Positions 8,291-18,055 are shown, numbered from the stretch's first letter. The stretch is 64,000 nucleotides of DNA from Blattabacterium cuenoti (GCF_014251235.1 NZ_CP059181.1:503496-567495); one strand, 5' to 3'. Translations and numbers: made by a program. Notes: a model not told the origin generated them from the sequence alone.

Positions 8291-9697
8291 ATGAAAATAA
8301 GAAAATATTCGATTAAAGAATTATTAGAGAAAGGAATTTTTTTTTTAAAAAAAAATGTTATAGTAGAAGGATGGATTCGTTCTTTTCGAAATTCTATTTT
8401 TATATCGTTAAATGATGGATCTACAATAAAAAATATTCAAATTGTTTTATTAAAAAAACTTGAAAAAGAAACTATACAAAAAATAACTATCGGGACTTCT
8501 GTTAAAATTTTAGGAGTAGTCAAAAAAAGCCTAGGTAAACAACAGTCTATAGAATTAGAGTTGTTAGATATCAATATCTATGGAGAAGTGGATCTAAAAG
8601 AATTTCAAAAAACTATTTTACAACCTAAAAAACACAGTCTAGAAAAATTACGATCACAAGCACATTTACGATTACGTACTAATCTTTTTAGTAGTATTAT
8701 GCGTATACGTCATCATATTTCTTTTTCTATCCACAAATATTTTCACAAAAATGGATTTTTTTACGTTCATACTCCAATTATTACAACTTTAAATGCTGAA
8801 GGAGCAGGAAAAATGTTTCAGGTAACAACTAAAAATAAAAAAAAAAATCTTAATGAAAAAGATTTTTTTAAGTGTAAAACCTATCTTAGTGTGTCTGGAC
8901 AATTAGAAGCAGAAATGGCTTCTTTAGCTTTAGGAAAAGTTTATACTTTTGGACCCGTTTTTAGAGCAGAGAATTCCAATACTTCACGACATTTATCTGA
9001 ATTTTGGATGATAGAACCAGAAATGGCTTTTTATCATTTAGAAGAAAATATGAATTTAGCAGAAAATTTTCTAAAATTTATTATTCAATATACAATTGAG
9101 AATTGTATAGAAGATCTTTTATTTTTAAATGATCATATAAAAAAATGGAATCAAAAAGAGGAAACTACACTTTTAAAAAAATTAGAAAATATATTAAAAT
9201 ATCCATTTATAAGAATTTCTTACACAGAAGTGATCAATATACTTGAAAAAAGTATTAATAAAAAAAAAGTTAATTTTATTCATCCGGTTAATTGGGGTTT
9301 AGATTTACAATCAGAACATGAACTTTTTTTAATAAAAAAATATTTCAAATTTCCTATAATTATTTTTGATTATCCTTCTTCTATTAAAGCTTTTTATATG
9401 AGAATAAATGATGATGGAAAAACAGTTAGAGCTATGGATATTTTATTTCCTGAAATAGGAGAGATTATTGGAGGTTCTCAAAGAGAAGAACGTTATGATT
9501 TATTATTAAAACGAATAAAAAATATTAACATAGATCATAATGAATTGTGGTGGTATTTAGATTCACGTCGTTTTGGTAGTGTCCCCCATAGTGGTTTTGG
9601 CTTAGGTATGGATCGTTTAGTTCAATTTATTACAGGAATGAAAAATATTCGTGACGTAATTCCTTTTCCAAGAACTCCGAATCATGCAGAATTTTAA
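8291..9697 (+). CDS. asnS: Asparaginyl-tRNA synthetase
   Basis: Class IIb synthetase charging tRNA-Asn directly with asparagine. An OB-fold anticodon-binding domain covers about residues 15-105. Motif 2 is GPVFRAENSN (221-230), followed by TSRHLSEFWMIEPE, which distinguishes AsnRS from AspRS. Motif 3 GFGLGMDRL is at 435-443, and the C-terminus IPFPRTPNHAEF is the AsnRS-type ending. Length 468 aa is normal. A run of 10 T followed by 9 A sits at 8337-8355 inside the coding sequence, a slippery tract. It follows frr after 18 bases and precedes rpoN by 8. Confidence 0.97.
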   Translation: MKIRKYSIKELLEKGIFFLKKNVIVEGWIRSFRNSIFISLNDGSTIKNIQIVLLKKLEKETIQKITIGTSVKILGVVKKSLGKQQSIELELLDINIYGEVDLKEFQKTILQPKKHSLEKLRSQAHLRLRTNLFSSIMRIRHHISFSIHKYFHKNGFFYVHTPIITTLNAEGAGKMFQVTTKNKKKNLNEKDFFKCKTYLSVSGQLEAEMASLALGKVYTFGPVFRAENSNTSRHLSEFWMIEPEMAFYHLEENMNLAENFLKFIIQYTIENCIEDLLFLNDHIKKWNQKEETTLLKKLENILKYPFIRISYTEVINILEKSINKKKVNFIHPVNWGLDLQSEHELFLIKKYFKFPIIIFDYPSSIKAFYMRINDDGKTVRAMDILFPEIGEIIGGSQREERYDLLLKRIKNINIDHNELWWYLDSRRFGSVPHSGFGLGMDRLVQFITGMKNIRDVIPFPRTPNHAEF

Positions 9698-9705
9698 AGT
9701 AAAAA

Positions 9706-11178
9706 ATGTTAAAACAAAAACTTTTACAAAAAGGACAACATAAACTCTCCCCACAACAAATTAAACTTATGAAACTGGTACAGTTGTCTACCTTAGATTT
9801 TGAACAAAAAGTTCAACAAGAATTAGAAGAAAATCCAGCATTAGAAATAGAAGAAGAAATCTCAGAAGAGTCTGATACATCAGAAGAAAATATATTTGAT
9901 ATAGAAGAAGATCAAAATAAATCCTTAGATATTCCTGAAATAAATATAGAGGAATATTTAAATAACGAAGAAGATAATACAGATTTTAAAAATCATATTC
10001 AACACAATCATTTTAATAACGAAAAAAATATTCCAATTGTTTCTGGAATATCTTTTCAAGAATATTTAAAAAGTCAATTGCATACTTTTCGTTTAAAAAA
10101 AGATGACTTACTTATAGCTGATTTTCTGTTAGGATATTTAGATGAAGATGGTTATATAAGAAGAGAAATAACATCTATAACTGATGATATTCTTTTTATA
10201 CTTGGAATAACAGTTTCTATCGAAAAAGTAGAAAAATTGTTATATAATTATATACAAAAACTAGAACCTATAGGAGTAGGTTCTAGGAATTTGAAAGAAT
10301 GTCTTTTTTTACAATTAAAAAATAAAAAAAAATCTAATGAAATTAATTTAGCAAAAAATATTATACAAAATTACTTCGATATTTTCACAAAAAAACATTA
10401 CAAAAAACTACAAGACAAATTAAGTGTAACAAAAAAAAACTTACGATTAGCTATACAACAAATAGAAAAACTAAATCCGAAACCAGGAAAAACCTACTCT
10501 GGAAGTAATAATAATAAGAATTGGGATCATCTTATACCAGATTTTACCATATGTATTTCAGATGAAAAACTAGAGTTATCTTTGAACCATAGAAATACTC
10601 CAGAATTAAAAGTTTCATCCTTATATATAGATATGTTAAAATCTTATAAAAATTCGAAAAAAAAAAATATTTCAAAAAATGAAAATACTATTGTTTTTCT
10701 AAAACAAAAAATAGACTCAGCTAAATGGTTTGTAGATGCTATAAAAAAACGTCAAAATACATTGATGATGACCATGAACGCTATTATGGATTATCAAAAA
10801 GAATATTTTTTCACTGGAGATCCATATAAAATAAAACCTATGATTCTGAAAAATATATCACAAAAAATAGGAGTAGGTATATCTACTGTATCTCGTGTCG
10901 CTAATAGCAAATATGTCAATACACCATATGGTACTTTTTTAATCAAAAGTTTCTTCTCGGAGAAAATGATAAACAAAAAAGGTGTAGAGATTTCCTCCAT
11001 TGAAATAAAGAAATTATTAAGAGAATTTATTTATAAAGAAAATAAAAGAAAACCACTTACTGACGAAAAATTATCAAATATTTTTAGAAAAAAAGGATAC
11101 ATAGTAGCTAGACGTACCATCGCTAAATATAGAGATCAAATGAATATTCCAGTAGCAAGGATGCGAAGAATTCTTTAA
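9706..11178 (+). CDS. rpoN: RNA polymerase sigma-54 factor
   Basis: Alternative sigma factor requiring an AAA+ activator. Region I is intact and glutamine/leucine-rich (QKGQHKLSPQQIKLMKLVQL near residues 9-28), followed by the acidic region II (about 45-85). The core-binding domain includes LEPIGVGSRNLKECL near 186. The helix-turn-helix near residues 380-400 (QKIGVGISTVSRVANSKY) and the RpoN box ARRTIAKYR (468-476) are conserved. At 490 aa it is full length. No sigma-54 activator is encoded in the window and I found no convincing -24/-12 element. The gene abuts the convergent aldehyde dehydrogenase with no intervening base. A 10-bp-arm hairpin lies at 10261-10286. Confidence 0.96.
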   Translation: MLKQKLLQKGQHKLSPQQIKLMKLVQLSTLDFEQKVQQELEENPALEIEEEISEESDTSEENIFDIEEDQNKSLDIPEINIEEYLNNEEDNTDFKNHIQHNHFNNEKNIPIVSGISFQEYLKSQLHTFRLKKDDLLIADFLLGYLDEDGYIRREITSITDDILFILGITVSIEKVEKLLYNYIQKLEPIGVGSRNLKECLFLQLKNKKKSNEINLAKNIIQNYFDIFTKKHYKKLQDKLSVTKKNLRLAIQQIEKLNPKPGKTYSGSNNNKNWDHLIPDFTICISDEKLELSLNHRNTPELKVSSLYIDMLKSYKNSKKKNISKNENTIVFLKQKIDSAKWFVDAIKKRQNTLMMTMNAIMDYQKEYFFTGDPYKIKPMILKNISQKIGVGISTVSRVANSKYVNTPYGTFLIKSFFSEKMINKKGVEISSIEIKKLLREFIYKENKRKPLTDEKLSNIFRKKGYIVARRTIAKYRDQMNIPVARMRRIL

Positions 11179-12543
11179 TTATTTAGATTTTATAATTATG
11201 GTTTTACAATTTGTGAATTCTTTAATAGATAAAATAGAAAGTTCTCTTCCATATCCAGATTTTTTCGTTCCTCCAAAAGGAAATCTAGGATCAGATTTAA
11301 CTATCTCATTAATAAAAACCATTCCAGTCTCTATTTTATTGGATAATTTTTCTGCTTTTTCTAAATCTTTTGTCCATATGGAAGCTCCTAAACCGTATGA
11401 AGTATCATTCACTATAGATAGAAGTTCTTTTTCTTTTGAAAAGGAAGAAATTAGAGCTATTGGACCAAATAATTCTTCTTTGTTAAAAGAAAAATTATTA
11501 TTTTCTATTCTCAATAAAGAAGGAGAAAAAAAATTTTCATCTCTTATTGCTTTCAAACAAATTTTTCCTCCATTCAAAATAATATCTTGATATTGTTTAT
11601 ATAATTTTTCAGATAAATCAACACGAGATATATATCCTATTCTTGTTTGTTCATCATGTAAATCTCCTTTATTATATTTTTTCATTTCTTGGATAACAAG
11701 ATCTATAAAATCATCTATGATCACATCCTCAACTATAAATCTTTTAGCAGAAATACATGTCTGTCCAGTATTATTTAATCTAGATTTTGTAGCTAAGATA
11801 GCTGTTTCTTTAATATCACTTACATCTTTCATTACTACAAAAGCATCATTTCCTCCTAATTCTAAAATTGATTTTTTAATATATTTACCAGACAAAGATC
11901 CTACGTAACTACCTGCTGTATGACTACCAGTAAAAGAGACTCCTCGTATAATAGGATTTGATATTAAAATTTCTATCTGAGGTATATCTATTAAAAAAAT
12001 TTGAAATATTCCTTTTAAAAATCCAGAATCAATAAATATTTTTTCTAAAAGAAGAGAACATCCAGCCGTATTAGTTGAGGGTTTAAGTATGACTACATTT
12101 CCTAATAAAATATTAGGAATAGCAAATCTTATGGTTTGCCATATAGGATAATTCCAAGGCATTATTCCTAATAATACACCTATAGACTCATATTTAACAT
12201 ATGATTTTTCGTATTCAGAAGCAGATATTTTTTGTAAAAAAATAGACTCTTCTAAATTAGAATAATATTCACATAATTTTATACATTTATCTACTTCTAT
12301 ACGTGATTGACTAATAGGTTTTCCCATTTCTTGGGTAATTAAATAAGCTATTATATCTATAATATGTTTCATAGACTTAGATAATTGGAATATTTTTTTT
12401 CTTCTGTAAGAAAAAGAATCATTACTCCAGATGCTATAAGCTTTATCAGACAAGAACAACTTTTCTTTAATATCTTGATTATTGATAAAAGAATAAGTAT
12501 TTATTATATGGTTATCTACAGGATTAATAGTTTGAAATATCAT
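11179..12543 (-). CDS. NAD(P)-dependent aldehyde dehydrogenase, succinate-semialdehyde dehydrogenase-like
   Basis: Oxidises an aldehyde to its acid. Family landmarks are clear: MPWNYP (128-133), nucleotide-binding Lys154 in LKPS, FTGS near 204, general-base Glu228 in ELGGND, and nucleophile Cys263 in NTGQTCIS. The C-terminal end FGGTKKSGYGRE is typical. Length (454 aa) and the pattern resemble the Sad/YneI branch of succinate-semialdehyde dehydrogenases, so a role in the succinate/2-oxoglutarate area is possible, but the substrate cannot be proved. One base separates it from upstream sufE, so the two are probably one transcript. Its stop abuts the rpoN stop on the other strand. Confidence 0.85.
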   Translation of the reverse strand: MIFQTINPVDNHIINTYSFINNQDIKEKLFLSDKAYSIWSNDSFSYRRKKIFQLSKSMKHIIDIIAYLITQEMGKPISQSRIEVDKCIKLCEYYSNLEESIFLQKISASEYEKSYVKYESIGVLLGIMPWNYPIWQTIRFAIPNILLGNVVILKPSTNTAGCSLLLEKIFIDSGFLKGIFQIFLIDIPQIEILISNPIIRGVSFTGSHTAGSYVGSLSGKYIKKSILELGGNDAFVVMKDVSDIKETAILATKSRLNNTGQTCISAKRFIVEDVIIDDFIDLVIQEMKKYNKGDLHDEQTRIGYISRVDLSEKLYKQYQDIILNGGKICLKAIRDENFFSPSLLRIENNNFSFNKEELFGPIALISSFSKEKELLSIVNDTSYGLGASIWTKDLEKAEKLSNKIETGMVFINEIVKSDPRFPFGGTKKSGYGRELSILSIKEFTNCKTIIIKSK

Positions 12544-12544
12544 A

Positions 12545-12985
12545 TTATTTTTTATTAAAATTCATAGCTATTTTAGCATTTAATACTATCGCATATAATT
12601 TTATTTTTTTAAATAATAAAAGTATTCCATTAGCACGGATTGGAGATAAAAAAGTGGTAAAACCCATTTCATAAATAAAGTCTGATTTTGCAGAAATAAT
12701 TTCATCAGGAAGAAGTCCTGAATAAATATTTATCATAATATAAACCATTCCTCTGGTTAATAAAGCATCACTATCTGCTTCAAAAAAAACAAATTTCCCT
12801 TTTAATTTAGCTTCTAGCCAAACTTTAGATTGACAACCATTAATCAATTTATCTTCAGATCTAAAAATATCTGATTTTTTTGGAAGTTTTTTACCCAAAT
12901 CTATAAGATATTCATATTTTTCTTCCCAATTTTTGAGAAGAAAAAATTCTTTCTTAATTTTTTCTTCTTTATCCTGTAACTTCAT
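12545..12985 (-). CDS. sufE: Cysteine desulfuration protein SufE
   Basis: Accepts persulfide sulfur from the SufS cysteine desulfurase and passes it to the SufBCD scaffold for Fe-S cluster assembly. The active cysteine is Cys51 in the motif INGCQSKVW (49-57), the same position as in E. coli SufE. Length 146 aa is typical. LeuC in this window is a Fe-S client. The partner SufS and SufBCD genes are not in the window. Co-directional with the aldehyde dehydrogenase (1-base gap) and downstream of metE. Confidence 0.93.
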   Translation of the reverse strand: MKLQDKEEKIKKEFFLLKNWEEKYEYLIDLGKKLPKKSDIFRSEDKLINGCQSKVWLEAKLKGKFVFFEADSDALLTRGMVYIMINIYSGLLPDEIISAKSDFIYEMGFTTFLSPIRANGILLLFKKIKLYAIVLNAKIAMNFNKK

Positions 12986-13015
12986 TTTAATTTTATATAC
13001 AACCTAATTTATTTT

Positions 13016-15310
13016 CTAGATATCTATAATTTTTCTTCTAGCTAATTTAGCAGCTTTTATCATATTCTTTAAAGAAGGAATAACTTCTTCCCATTTTCTA
13101 GTTTTTAAACCACAATCTGGATTAATCCATAAATTTCGAATTGGTATATTTTTAGAAGCTTCTTTAATTAAATCAAACATCTCTTTTACAGAAGGTATTC
13201 TTGGAGAATGAATATCATACACTCCCGGTCCAATTCCATTAGGATAAGAAAATTCCGAAAAAGCTTTTAATAATTCCATTCTAGATCTAGATGTTTCCAT
13301 TGTAATCACATCTGCATCCATATTAGATATATGCTCCAAGATATCATTAAATTCGCTATAACACATGTGCGTATGAATTTGTGTTTCATCATTTACTCCA
13401 CTTGAAGAAAGACGAAAAGCCTTAATAGACCAATCAAAATAAGATATCCAATCTTTCTTTTTTAATGGAAGCCCCTCTCTTATAGCTGGTTCATCTATCT
13501 GAATAATTTGAATACCAGCATTTTCTAATGACTGAACTTCATCTCTTATTGCTAAAGCGATTTGATAAGCTGTATTTGAAATGGCTTGATCATTTCTTAC
13601 AAAAGACCATTTTAATATAGTCACAGGACCAGTTAACATACCCTTAATTGGTTTTTTTGTTTTAGTTTGAGAAAAACGGATCCAATCTAAAGTCATTTCA
13701 TGAAGTCTTTTTACATCTCCATAAATTACAGGAGGTTTTACACAACGACTTCCATAACTTTGAACCCATCCATTTTCAGTAGAAAGAAAACCTTTTAATT
13801 TATCTGAAAAAAATTCTACCATATCATTTCTCTCAAACTCTCCATGTACCAATACATCTAAACCAAGATTTTCTTGTTTTTTAATAAGATCTACTATAAA
13901 ATATTGAATTTTTTTTTCATATTCTTTTTTACTTAATTCTTTCCTTTTATACTGATTTCTTAAGGATCTAATTTTCTTTGTTTGAGGAAAAGAACCTATG
14001 GTCGTAGTAGGAAATAATGGTAAATTAAATTTATTATTCTGTTTTTTTTGACGTATGTTGAAAATGTTTTTTCTTCTTAAATATTTTTCTTCCACTTGAA
14101 GAACTCTTTCCTTTATTTTATGATCATGAATGATTAAAGATTTTTGTGATTCCTCCAAGGAGTGAATATTTTCCATTAAAATATTTTTAGATCCTTTTAT
14201 GATACTATTTAAATCATTTAATTCGCAAATTTTTTGTTTTGCAAAAGACATTTTATTCTTTATGTCTGAGTGAATAGAATATTCTTCATTTAAATCTATA
14301 GGGACGTGTAAAAGAGAACAATTAGGAGCAATCATAACTCTTTTTTCTCCTAGAGCATCTATTGATTTTTTAATATATTTAATTGATTCACTATAGTTAT
14401 TTTTCCAAATATTTCTTCCATCTATTAAACCCAATGATAATATCATTTTTTTATCCATAAAAAATGGAAGAATATCGTCTAATTGTTTTGGTTTTTCAAC
14501 TATGTCAATATGTAAAGCTTGTATAGAGATATCTCTAAAAAGATGAATTGTTTCTGCAACTCCATCAAAATAAGAGGTTAATAAAATATTTATTTTATTA
14601 AAAAATAAATTAGATATTTTTTGATATGCATACAGAAAAGCTTCTTTTTCTTTTGTAGATAAATCTAAAACTAATACAGGTTCATCTATTTGTATCCAAG
14701 TTGCTCCTTTATCTATTAATTTTTGAATAATTTTTATGTAAACAGAAAGGATATTATCAATTAAATCCATTCTGTGAAAAGACTTATCTTTTTCTTTACC
14801 TAAAAAAAGATAAGTAATAGGACCAATCAATACAGGTTTTGGAATGACTTTTATTATACTCTTTGCTTCTTCAAATTCAGAAAATATTTTATTAGAATGA
14901 ATATAAAACTTTTGGTCTTTTTTGAACTCTGGAACTATATAATGATAATTAGTATTAAACCATTTCGTCATTTCCATAGCTTTTAGATCCAATCCTTTTT
15001 TTTGAAATCCTCTAGCCATAGAAAAATAAATATTTATATTTTCTTCACCTTCTGGAATAGAAAAAAAATAATCTGGTATAGAACCCAATAATAGAGACAT
15101 ATCTAAAACATGATCATAAAAACTAAAATCATTACATGGAATTAAATCTAAACCAAATTTTTCTTGATCAATCCAATTTATTTGACGAATTTTTCTTCCA
15201 ACATTAAACAATTCTTGATAATCTATTTTAGAACTCCAATAGGCTTCACAAGCCTTTTTCAATTCCCTACGTATTCCTATTCTTGGATAACCTAAATTAT
15301 GTTTCAGCAT
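13016..15310 (-). CDS. metE: Cobalamin-independent methionine synthase
   Basis: Transfers the methyl group of 5-methyltetrahydropteroyl-triglutamate to homocysteine, the last step of methionine synthesis, with no need for B12. The 764-aa protein has the duplicated barrel. The catalytic zinc ligands are all present: His648 and Cys650 in THMCYSEF and Cys733 in NPDCGLKTR, with the barrel motif IQIDEPA between 600 and 640. The N-terminal barrel starts with the family pattern GYPRIGIRRELKKA. The gene is complete, so this strain probably still makes methionine for its host. Spacer to the upstream GlmU-like gene is 43 bases; no S-box or other riboswitch fold is evident there. Confidence 0.97.
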   Translation of the reverse strand: MLKHNLGYPRIGIRRELKKACEAYWSSKIDYQELFNVGRKIRQINWIDQEKFGLDLIPCNDFSFYDHVLDMSLLLGSIPDYFFSIPEGEENINIYFSMARGFQKKGLDLKAMEMTKWFNTNYHYIVPEFKKDQKFYIHSNKIFSEFEEAKSIIKVIPKPVLIGPITYLFLGKEKDKSFHRMDLIDNILSVYIKIIQKLIDKGATWIQIDEPVLVLDLSTKEKEAFLYAYQKISNLFFNKINILLTSYFDGVAETIHLFRDISIQALHIDIVEKPKQLDDILPFFMDKKMILSLGLIDGRNIWKNNYSESIKYIKKSIDALGEKRVMIAPNCSLLHVPIDLNEEYSIHSDIKNKMSFAKQKICELNDLNSIIKGSKNILMENIHSLEESQKSLIIHDHKIKERVLQVEEKYLRRKNIFNIRQKKQNNKFNLPLFPTTTIGSFPQTKKIRSLRNQYKRKELSKKEYEKKIQYFIVDLIKKQENLGLDVLVHGEFERNDMVEFFSDKLKGFLSTENGWVQSYGSRCVKPPVIYGDVKRLHEMTLDWIRFSQTKTKKPIKGMLTGPVTILKWSFVRNDQAISNTAYQIALAIRDEVQSLENAGIQIIQIDEPAIREGLPLKKKDWISYFDWSIKAFRLSSSGVNDETQIHTHMCYSEFNDILEHISNMDADVITMETSRSRMELLKAFSEFSYPNGIGPGVYDIHSPRIPSVKEMFDLIKEASKNIPIRNLWINPDCGLKTRKWEEVIPSLKNMIKAAKLARRKIIDI

Positions 15311-15353
15311 TATATTTTATTTATTATCTAAATTTACAAAGAACAAAAATCAT

Positions 15354-16598
15354 CTACTTTATTTCTTCTTTAAAAAAAGTTATATCTTTATCTATCGAAG
15401 TATATAAATGTTTTAAAATGTCTTTTTCTAAAATAGAAAAAGATATTTTCCTTCTTTTCATTATCATATCTGCCATTTCACAAACTTTTTGAAAAGGAAT
15501 TGTTTTTCTATCTTGTATTCCTCCAAATGAAAAAGAAGGAATGTTTCTAGGTGGAAACCCATATCCAAAAACATTTGCATTGACACCAACCATAGTACCT
15601 GTATTAAATTGAGTATTAATAGATGATTTAGAATAATCTCCCATTATCATTCCTAAAAATTGAAGATTAACAGGTAAAAAGATTTTTTTTTCATAATCCC
15701 AAATGGAGACATTAGAATAATCATTTCTCAAATTGGAAATATTAGTACCGGCTCCTAAGTTACACCATTCACCTAATATAGTATTTCCTAAAAATCCATC
15801 GTGAGCTTTATTAGAATAAGAAAGTATAATAGAATTCATTATTTCTCCTCCAACTTTACAAAATGGACCAATAGTTGTTGCTCCATATATTCTTGTTCCC
15901 ATGTTTAATATAGAGCTATTACAGATAGCTACCGGTCCTTTAATTATAGTACCTTCCATTATTTGAACTCCAGTATCAATATAAATTGGTCCTAATTTTG
16001 CGTTTAATACAATATTTTCAGCTATCATATCTTCTTCTAAGAAGATACTTTTCTTAGAAAGAATATGATTATTTCCAAACAATGAAAAAGATTTTCTCCC
16101 TTTCGTCAGAAAAAAAAAATCTTGATTTAATACAATTTCATTTTTTAAAAAAAGATCCCATGGATATTGAATTTCAAGTATTTTATTAATATAATATACT
16201 TTTTTTAAAGCATGCATATTTTCAATATGCATAATAGTTGTAGAATAAGATTCTATTGGAAAAAAATCTTTTCGTATAGCTACTATCTTTTTATTAAACA
16301 GTATAGCTTCATTACTATTAAGTTTAAAAATTAATTGAATTAATTCTTCATTCGGTATAAATGAAGAATTTATGAATAACACATCTTTTAATTCTTCATT
16401 TATTATATTCATTTTTCCATATTTCTTCGAAAGAAATGGAAGAGTAAAAACAAAAGCCTTTCTTCTTAAATATTTTTTCCACCTTTCTTTTATGGTAAAA
16501 ATACCTAAACGAATTTCTGAAATAGGTCGAGTAAATGTAATAGGAAGTAATTTTTTCCATTCTGTAAATCCATCATATAAAATAAAAAAATTTTCCAT
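15354..16598 (-). CDS. GlmU-like sugar nucleotidyltransferase / left-handed beta-helix protein
   Basis: The Bacteroidetes 'putative sugar nucleotidyltransferase' (GlmU-like) family. The N-terminal ~180 residues start with FFILYDGFTEWKKLLPITFTRPISEIRLG, a divergent nucleotidyltransferase domain without the classic GlmU LAAGxGTRM signature. From about 185 to 340 an isoleucine/glycine-spaced hexapeptide repeat forms a left-handed beta-helix (GVQIMEGTIIKGPVAICNSS, then GNTILGEWCNLGAGTNISNL). Likely role is UDP-GlcNAc synthesis (acetyl and uridylyl transfer) for peptidoglycan and LPS, but activity is inferred from family. The 414-aa length is normal for it. A 9-bp-arm hairpin (16212-16232) and another (16035-16059) lie within the gene. 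Confidence 0.8.
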   Translation of the reverse strand: MENFFILYDGFTEWKKLLPITFTRPISEIRLGIFTIKERWKKYLRRKAFVFTLPFLSKKYGKMNIINEELKDVLFINSSFIPNEELIQLIFKLNSNEAILFNKKIVAIRKDFFPIESYSTTIMHIENMHALKKVYYINKILEIQYPWDLFLKNEIVLNQDFFFLTKGRKSFSLFGNNHILSKKSIFLEEDMIAENIVLNAKLGPIYIDTGVQIMEGTIIKGPVAICNSSILNMGTRIYGATTIGPFCKVGGEIMNSIILSYSNKAHDGFLGNTILGEWCNLGAGTNISNLRNDYSNVSIWDYEKKIFLPVNLQFLGMIMGDYSKSSINTQFNTGTMVGVNANVFGYGFPPRNIPSFSFGGIQDRKTIPFQKVCEMADMIMKRRKISFSILEKDILKHLYTSIDKDITFFKEEIK

Positions 16599-16604
16599 TA
16601 AGAA

Positions 16605-16871
16605 TTATTTACTTTTTTTATTTTTATTATATTTTTCATATTTTTTTCTAAATTTTTCAGCTGGTCCTGTTTTTCCTACAAATCTCTTTTCTCCAGTAAA
16701 AAAAGGATGAGAATAACTAGATATTTCCATTTTATATAATGGATAAACAACTCCTTTTATTTTAATAGTTTCTTTAGTCTTAACAGTAGATCTACAAATC
16801 AATATTTTTTCGTTATTAATATCTTTAAAAACAACAGGTCTATAATTTTCAGGATGTATTTTTTTTTTCAT
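16605..16871 (-). CDS. rpmE2: 50S ribosomal protein L31, zinc-free type B
   Basis: Structural protein bridging the ribosomal subunits. The 88-aa sequence begins MKKKIHPENYRPVVFKD and contains SSYSHPFFTGEKRFV near residues 52-66, both characteristic. The zinc-ligand cysteines of type A L31 are missing, making it the type B (YkgM-like) form usual in Bacteroidetes. It lies one base downstream of the KASIII gene and six bases upstream of the GlmU-like gene. Confidence 0.95.
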   Translation of the reverse strand: MKKKIHPENYRPVVFKDINNEKILICRSTVKTKETIKIKGVVYPLYKMEISSYSHPFFTGEKRFVGKTGPAEKFRKKYEKYNKNKKSK

Positions 16872-16872
16872 T

Positions 16873-17973
16873 TTATCTTTTATTTTTAGGAAATCTATAA
16901 ATCATACCATTAATATTCATACCTGCACCTAATGAGGCCATAATTATCGTATCTCCAGGTTTAATTTCATGAGATGGCAATTTTCCATGAAGAATTAAAT
17001 CTAATAACGTCGGAACTGTAGCTACAGATGAATTTCCAAATTTTTGAATAGTCATAGGCATTAATTTTTTATAAATTCTTTCATTCAAAGATGAATAATT
17101 ATATAATTTCAACAATCTTTTTAAGATTGCATAATCCATTTTAGCATTAGCTTGATGTATCAGTATTTTTTTTATATCCTTAAGATGTAAATTAGCATGA
17201 TCTAATATGCTTTTTAACATATTAGGAACTTCAGTTAATGCGTATTCATAAATACGTCTTCCATTCATTCTAATATTAATTGACGATTTTTTATAATGAG
17301 GATTTAAAGATGGACCGTTGGATAAATAATGAATTTCTTCATTATTATTACACTGTGTATCATAATAAATAATTCCATTATTTTCTCCTTTTATTTCTAT
17401 AGCTGATAAAACAGCGGCACCTGCTCCATCTGAAAAAATCATAGAATTTCTATCGTGAGGATCTAGAACTTTAGATAAAGTTTCTGAACTTGTAATCAGT
17501 ATATTTTTTGCATACTTTGAACGTAAAAGTTTATCTGCTAAAATCATTCCTTCTATCCAACCTGTACAACCGAAGATCATATCATAAGGACGACATCTCT
17601 TATTTTTTATTTCCAGTTTATTCTTAACTCTAGCAGCTATAGAAGGCATAATATCTGATTGAAGAGATACAGGATGGATATCTCCATAATTATGAGCGGA
17701 TATTATATAATCTATTTTTTCTTTATAAATTTTGGCTTTAGTTAAAGCTCTTTTTGCTGCTATAGTAGCTATATCAGAATTTAACAAAAAATTATTGACA
17801 TATCTCCTTTCCTGAATTTCTGTAATTTTTTGAAATTTTTTAATAATTTCTTCATTCCTTATTTCAATTTTTAAACCTTTTTCATTGTAAAACGTGTTTT
17901 TTAAAAAATGATAATTTTTTATTTTACTATTTGGTAAATAATGCCCAGTACCTGTAATGATTGATCTAATCAT
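16873..17973 (-). CDS. Beta-ketoacyl-ACP synthase III family protein (FabH-like)
   Basis: Thiolase-fold condensing enzyme expected to start fatty-acid chains by joining acetyl-CoA to malonyl-ACP. The Cys-His-Asn triad is present: Cys136 in FGCTGWIEG, His273 in LIHQANAKMD and Asn314 in FGNSSVATVP. At 366 aa it is about 40 residues longer than classic FabH, and its start (GTGHYLPN) and active-site context differ from the E. coli type; it belongs to a second Bacteroidetes KASIII group. Whether it is the sole initiation enzyme here depends on genes outside the window. AcpP and FabF are encoded at 47-49 kb. Divergent from menG across 82 bases. Confidence 0.85.
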   Translation of the reverse strand: MIRSIITGTGHYLPNSKIKNYHFLKNTFYNEKGLKIEIRNEEIIKKFQKITEIQERRYVNNFLLNSDIATIAAKRALTKAKIYKEKIDYIISAHNYGDIHPVSLQSDIMPSIAARVKNKLEIKNKRCRPYDMIFGCTGWIEGMILADKLLRSKYAKNILITSSETLSKVLDPHDRNSMIFSDGAGAAVLSAIEIKGENNGIIYYDTQCNNNEEIHYLSNGPSLNPHYKKSSINIRMNGRRIYEYALTEVPNMLKSILDHANLHLKDIKKILIHQANAKMDYAILKRLLKLYNYSSLNERIYKKLMPMTIQKFGNSSVATVPTLLDLILHGKLPSHEIKPGDTIIMASLGAGMNINGMIYRFPKNKR

Positions 17974-18008
17974 TTTTTCTATTATGTTATGAAAAAATTT
18001 TTTTCTTT

Positions 18009-18039
18009 TTTACCAAAAAAATCGTTTTTCTTCGGTAAA
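18009..18039. other. Inverted repeat in the KASIII/menG divergent spacer
   Basis: TTTACC (18009-18014) and GGTAAA (18034-18039) flank a smaller A5/T5 stem in an otherwise poly-A/T spacer between two divergently transcribed genes. It could be an operator or chance; no TAnnTTTG box is seen here. Confidence 0.3.
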
Positions 18040-18055
18040 TTAAATATATATAAAT

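Noticed and set aside
11198-11590. 130-codon plus-strand frame opposite the aldehyde dehydrogenase
   Set aside because: It mirrors conserved dehydrogenase codons on the other strand; no independent start context or family resemblance.
15311-15353. S-box or other SAM riboswitch upstream of metE
   Set aside because: The spacer is only 43 A/T-rich bases, too short for a riboswitch and lacking its conserved core.
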